Made by a program: the position numbers and the translations under genes. Below are positions 5,799 to 8,141 of a stretch of DNA of 8,141 nt, one piece after another (the first letter of the stretch is position 1; each line of letters begins with the position of its first letter). The stretch spans positions 1 through 8,141 of the forward strand of contig JAABRN010000163.1 in the NCBI GenBank assembly GCA_011390855.1. Reading direction: 5' to 3'. The notes beneath the pieces were generated by a model. It was not told the DNA's origin. It saw only the letters and a list, made by a program, of their open reading frames with translations, and made no database searches. The DNA comes from Hydrogenophaga sp. Lineage in GTDB: Bacteria; Pseudomonadota; Gammaproteobacteria; Burkholderiales; Burkholderiaceae_C.

Positions 5799-6221
5799 AT
5801 GAAAATCTTGCTTGCGGTCGACGGTAGTGGGTTCACGAAGAAGATGCTGGCCTATCTGGCCACCCACGACGAATGGTTGGGCGCCACACACGAATACACC
5901 CTGGTCACTGTTCAGATACCTTTGCCTTCCCGAGCCCGCGCTGCTGTCGGGGCCGAAATTGCGAACGGCTTTTACGCTGACGAAGCCGAAAAGGTGTCAG
6001 CGCCAGTGGTCAAGTTTCTCAAACGCCACGGCATTGATGCCCAGGTGGTGCACAAGGTCGGTTCGCCAGGCGAGCTGATCGCCAAGGTAGCGAATGCAGG
6101 CAAATTCGACCTGCTGATGATGGGCTCGCACGGTCACAGCGCGCTGGGCAATCTGGTGATGGGCTCGGTGGCCACCAAAGTGCTGGCACAGTGCAAGGTT
6201 CCGGTTCTGCTGGTCAGGTAA
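5799..6221 (+). CDS. universal stress protein, UspA family
   Basis: A single Usp domain of 140 residues, the normal family length. It begins with the nucleotide-site strand KILLAVDGS (Asp8) and ends with the ATP-binding motif G-x2-G-x9-G-S (Gly109, Gly112, Gly122, Ser123 in GSHGHSALGNLVMGS), followed by the terminal strand VPVLLVR. Members with this motif usually bind ATP and act as cytoplasmic dimers in stress survival; the exact task differs between proteins. ATG 5799 has a good ribosome-binding site, AGGAGA at 5788-5793. The gene lies 13 bases after the phosphoesterase and may be read from the same mRNA or from an internal promoter near the palindrome at 5724-5743. Confidence 0.95.
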   Translation: MKILLAVDGSGFTKKMLAYLATHDEWLGATHEYTLVTVQIPLPSRARAAVGAEIANGFYADEAEKVSAPVVKFLKRHGIDAQVVHKVGSPGELIAKVANAGKFDLLMMGSHGHSALGNLVMGSVATKVLAQCKVPVLLVR

Positions 6222-6451
6222 GCACTGCTGAGCCGCCTTGCGCCTTCTCCCTCAGGGGGACGAAACGCAAGACCGACTGCACCGGGTCTTTGTTTTCCCG
6301 GGACGGAGAGCGGCCAGCCTGCTGATCTGCTGCTGGCTGGCGTGCTGAACGCCTGGCAGCCGCGCTCTTGCTTTCAAAACGAAGCTGAACGGCTTGACCA
6401 GATCGCCACAACTTGCCCCTGACGAGGCCGTGTAGCGGTCGCCGCAGAGGG
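6222..6451. other. 230-base spacer without a gene between convergent usp and tetR
   Basis: This spacer holds the weak terminator at 6269-6295 and an inverted repeat, GCCAGC (6313-6318) with GCTGGC (6336-6341), around a CTG-rich loop. The segment at 6230-6268, with GCCGCCTTGCGCC and CCCTCAGGGGGACG, resembles GC-rich intergenic repeat elements that I recall from Comamonadaceae genomes, but this cannot be verified here. No convincing coding frame or T-rich terminator is seen for the minus-strand tetR gene. Confidence 0.35.
6269..6295 (+). terminator. possible terminator after usp
   Basis: AAGACC (6269-6274) pairs with GGTCTT (6285-6290), followed by TGTTTT. The stem is short and the T-run is broken by a G. 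It lies about 50 bases after the usp stop and is the best terminator candidate in the spacer. Confidence 0.45.
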
Positions 6452-7090
6452 TTACCTTGCTTTCAGACCGTCAAAGCAGGTAGACAGGACCATCTCAATG
6501 ATCTGTTCATTGCTGTACTGGCCTGAGCCTTTCAGGAAACCCAGTACCGGGTCACAGGCCCTGGCGTAGAGGGTGTAGAGCACCGCAATGGGCGGCAGCG
6601 AAGGGTTGAGGCTGCCTTCTGCCTGGGCTGCTGTGATCCAGGCGCCCAGCCTGTCGCTCACATCCATCAGACCATCCACATAAGCCTTGTTGGTGGTCAG
6701 CGTGGCGCGAAGGCTGGAATTCTCACTGGGCAAAGACGGCATTTCACCGGCCAGTTGCACCACCATGGTCCAGCGCGCGACTTCACGCAACAGGTCCAGC
6801 GGTGGTCGTTTGGTGTCCAGGCCGTCGAGGAACGCCTGAGCGCGTTGCATGACCCGCACCATGGCCGCCGCCGCCAGATCTTCCTTGCTCGGGAAATGTT
6901 TGTAGAGGCTGGCCTTGGCGATGCCCACCTCGGCGGCGACTTCGTCCACGGTCATGGACTCAAAGCCTTTCTCAGCCAGCAAGCGGTTGACCGCAGAAAC
7001 GATCGCGTCTTCTCTCGCCAGGTGCATTTGCTGACGGAAGCTGCGTTTGGGAGCGGGTTCGGAAGGGGACTGGAGAGCGAGGGTGTCCAT
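6452..7090 (-). CDS. TetR/AcrR-family transcriptional regulator
   Basis: A 212-residue protein of typical TetR length. The N-terminal DNA-binding domain (about residues 24-72) contains REDAIVSAVNRLLAEKGFESMTVDEVAAEVGIAKASLYKHFPSKEDL, where the helix-turn-helix ends in the hallmark SLYKHF. The variable C-terminal helical domain would bind a small ligand and form the dimer; the ligand is not evident. I chose ATG 7088-7090, behind AAGG on the minus strand. The frame continues 40 codons further upstream, but that part overlaps the promoter and palindrome and has no family sequence. The gene is divergent from the FAS1 genes across 210 bases. A 20-bp palindrome overlaps its own promoter, which fits autorepression. 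Confidence 0.93.
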   Translation of the reverse strand: MDTLALQSPSEPAPKRSFRQQMHLAREDAIVSAVNRLLAEKGFESMTVDEVAAEVGIAKASLYKHFPSKEDLAAAAMVRVMQRAQAFLDGLDTKRPPLDLLREVARWTMVVQLAGEMPSLPSENSSLRATLTTNKAYVDGLMDVSDRLGAWITAAQAEGSLNPSLPPIAVLYTLYARACDPVLGFLKGSGQYSNEQIIEMVLSTCFDGLKAR

Positions 7091-7113
7091 AAAGACCTTA
7101 TTTTGGCTGCCGC

Positions 7114-7142
7114 ATTGTGCCCGATATCGACGAACAGGTCGA
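7114..7142 (-). promoter_or_regulatory. possible tetR promoter
   Basis: On the minus strand TCGACC (7142-7137) is followed after 17 bases by CACAAT (7119-7114). Each matches four of six consensus positions. The -10 box lies 24 bases before the start codon, which would make a short leader. Confidence 0.38.
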
Positions 7143-7144
7143 TA
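7125..7144. promoter_or_regulatory. 20-bp palindrome, candidate TetR-family operator
   Basis: TATCGAC (7125-7131) and GTCGATA (7138-7144) form perfect seven-base arms around the six-base centre GAACAG. The size and symmetry suit a dimeric TetR-type repressor, and the site covers the -35 box and part of the spacer of the tetR promoter. It is 157 bases from the first FAS1 start and about 20 bases from a possible FAS1 promoter. Confidence 0.5.
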
Positions 7145-7162
7145 ACCCCACTTTAAAGTAAT

Positions 7163-7192
7163 GTTACAGACTATTCGGTCACTTTTCATACT
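7163..7192 (+). promoter_or_regulatory. possible promoter of the FAS1 genes
   Basis: GTTACA (7163-7168) and CATACT (7187-7192) are 18 bases apart, and each matches four of six consensus positions. The stretch is AT-rich compared with its surroundings. It would give a leader of about 100 bases, which contains an inverted repeat TTGAAC-N13-GTTCAA (7224-7248). Confidence 0.28.
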
Positions 7193-7300
7193 TTTGAGGA
7201 TACATTGCAATCCCGCCGAACGTTTGAACAGAAATGCCTTGGGTTCAACACGTTGAAAGCGGCTCTTCAGCCTCCTTTTGTTGTTTTGAAAGTGATCACG

Positions 7301-7816
7301 ATGACCATTTCCAGACGCCTTTTTGTTCTTACCGCTGCAGCCGCCGGCAGCAGTGTCTTGTTGTCAGCCTGCGGTGGAGGCGACGATGACCCTGGTCCCA
7401 ACATCGTCGAAACCCTCCAGGTCAACGAACAGTTCAGCATCCTGGTGGAGGCAGTGGTGGCCGCTGACCTGGTCGCTGCGCTGAGCGTGGATGGCCCCCT
7501 CACCGTGTTTGCCCCTACGAACGCTGCCTTTGCAACGCTGCTCGCAGAGCTCGGCGTCACCAAAGAAGCCTTGCTGGCCAGTCAGCCTCTGCTGACGCGG
7601 GTGCTCACGTACCACGTGCTCAACGGCCGGGTATTGCGTGCGGGTGTGCCCATAGGCGCCCCCATCACCACGTTGGAGGGCGGCACCTTCACGGTTGACA
7701 CCGACCTGCGCATCACCGACGCGCGTGGACGCCTGTCCAACATCGTCGACACCGACGTGATCACCAGCAACGGGGTGATCCACGTGATCGACAAGGTGTT
7801 GCTGCCTGCCGCCTGA
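7301..7816 (+). CDS. fasciclin (FAS1) domain lipoprotein, probable Tat substrate
   Basis: This 171-residue protein begins with SRRLFVL and a hydrophobic stretch, which resembles a twin-arginine (Tat) signal. It is followed by the lipobox Leu21-Ser22-Ala23-Cys24, then a flexible CGGGDDDPGP linker. It should therefore be a lipoprotein anchored through Cys24; Gly at the next position fits sorting to the outer membrane. One FAS1 domain fills residues 36-169, with the H1 block TVFAPTNAAF (68-77), the YH pair (104-105) and the H2 block GVIHVIDKVLLP (158-169). FAS1 domains usually mediate adhesion or surface binding; the function here is unknown. The ribosome-binding site is weak (GAAAG at 7288-7292), and a GTG three codons upstream (7292) is an alternative start. 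No terminator separates it from the second FAS1 gene 57 bases on. Confidence 0.9.
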   Translation: MTISRRLFVLTAAAAGSSVLLSACGGGDDDPGPNIVETLQVNEQFSILVEAVVAADLVAALSVDGPLTVFAPTNAAFATLLAELGVTKEALLASQPLLTRVLTYHVLNGRVLRAGVPIGAPITTLEGGTFTVDTDLRITDARGRLSNIVDTDVITSNGVIHVIDKVLLPAA

Positions 7817-7873
7817 CACGCCATCTCTCTTTTGATTTCCCTGTTCCCTCAACCCATCCTCAAAGGATTTCCC

Positions 7874-8141
7874 ATGAAAAAGACCCTCATCGCTTCCCTG
7901 ATCGCATTTGGTGCCCTGTCTGCTGCTCACGCCAAAGACATCGTCGACACCGCCATCGCCGCCGGTTCGTTCAAGACACTTGTGACTGCAGTGCAGGCCG
8001 CCGGTCTGGTGGACACGCTCAAGGGCCCAGGCCCGTTCACCGTGTTTGCGCCCACCGACGCAGCCTTCGCCAAAATTCCCAAGGCCGATCTGGACGCGCT
8101 GCTGGCCGACAAGGCCAAACTGACCGCCGTGCTGACCTACC
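7874..8141 (+). CDS. secreted fasciclin (FAS1) domain protein (3' end outside window)
   Basis: The first 89 codons are present. Residues 1-20 form a classical Sec signal peptide ([20 protein letters not shown]) with a likely cut after Ala20, so the mature protein should be periplasmic or extracellular and not lipid-anchored. The FAS1 domain begins at once with [19 protein letters not shown], followed by the H1 block [14 protein letters not shown] (56-69) and LTAVLTY, where the window ends. A good ribosome-binding site (AAAGGA, 7862-7867) lies six bases before ATG 7874. It is probably cotranscribed with the FAS1 lipoprotein and is its paralogue, with a different mode of export. Single-domain members of this type are commonly about 150-190 residues. 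Confidence 0.92.
   Translation, partial: MKKTLIASLIAFGALSAAHAKDIVDTAIAAGSFKTLVTAVQAAGLVDTLKGPGPFTVFAPTDAAFAKIPKADLDALLADKAKLTAVLTY

Noticed and set aside
4970..5836. 288-codon minus-strand frame
   Set aside because: It is antisense to the metallophosphoesterase and the usp start, with no domain and no ribosome-binding site.
6214..6411. 65-codon minus-strand frame in the usp-tetR spacer
   Set aside because: It overlaps the end of usp and the terminator and has no convincing ribosome-binding site. It looks like a chance frame in GC-rich DNA.
7091..7210. 40-residue N-terminal extension of the TetR protein
   Set aside because: It covers the promoter and operator palindrome, and ATG 7090 gives normal family length with a ribosome-binding site.
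7364..7930. 188-codon minus-strand frame across the FAS1 genes
   Set aside because: It is antisense to two clear FAS1 genes, has a His/Gly/Val-rich composition and contains no domain.
1..8141. CRISPR arrays, insertion sequences, phage or toxin-antitoxin genes
   Set aside because: I looked for regular repeats, transposase or integrase motifs, terminal repeats and small paired genes and saw none.

Overview
The window is high-GC DNA whose gene types and codon use fit a betaproteobacterium of the order Burkholderiales, probably Comamonadaceae (Hydrogenophaga- or Acidovorax-like). That placement comes from general familiarity with such proteins, not from a search. I see no rRNA, tRNA, CRISPR array, phage or transposon. 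It looks like ordinary chromosome, and I found no convincing new multi-gene system. The most interesting material is regulatory DNA and two uncharacterised membrane proteins.

Left part (1-1108): a possible 3' end of an upstream gene (3-44), a PaaI-type hotdog thioesterase (107-532), a 47-residue single-span membrane protein with a strong ribosome-binding site (610-753) and an intrinsic terminator (772-807). About 300 bases without a gene follow. These appear to hold the promoter and a long structured leader of the next gene.

Centre (1109-3718): GTP-dependent phosphoenolpyruvate carboxykinase, pckG (1109-2977), complete at 622 residues, with all expected motifs. It ends in a hairpin and then a symmetrical, bidirectional terminator. 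That terminator also serves a convergent gene for a 198-residue two-span membrane protein of unknown function (3122-3718, minus). The promoter of that gene contains a perfect 16-bp palindrome.

Right-centre (3817-6221): three closely spaced plus-strand genes, probably one operon: a NahR/NodD-like LysR regulator, a calcineurin-like metallophosphoesterase (4-base gap) and a UspA-type universal stress protein (13-base gap). The LysR start is odd: the best-placed ATG is out of frame.

Right end (6222-8141): a 230-base spacer with a weak terminator, then a minus-strand TetR/AcrR regulator. It is divergent from two consecutive fasciclin (FAS1) genes, one a predicted Tat-type lipoprotein and one a secreted protein cut by the window edge. 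A 20-bp palindrome overlapping the tetR promoter is a good candidate for the regulator's own operator, and the regulator may also control the FAS1 pair.
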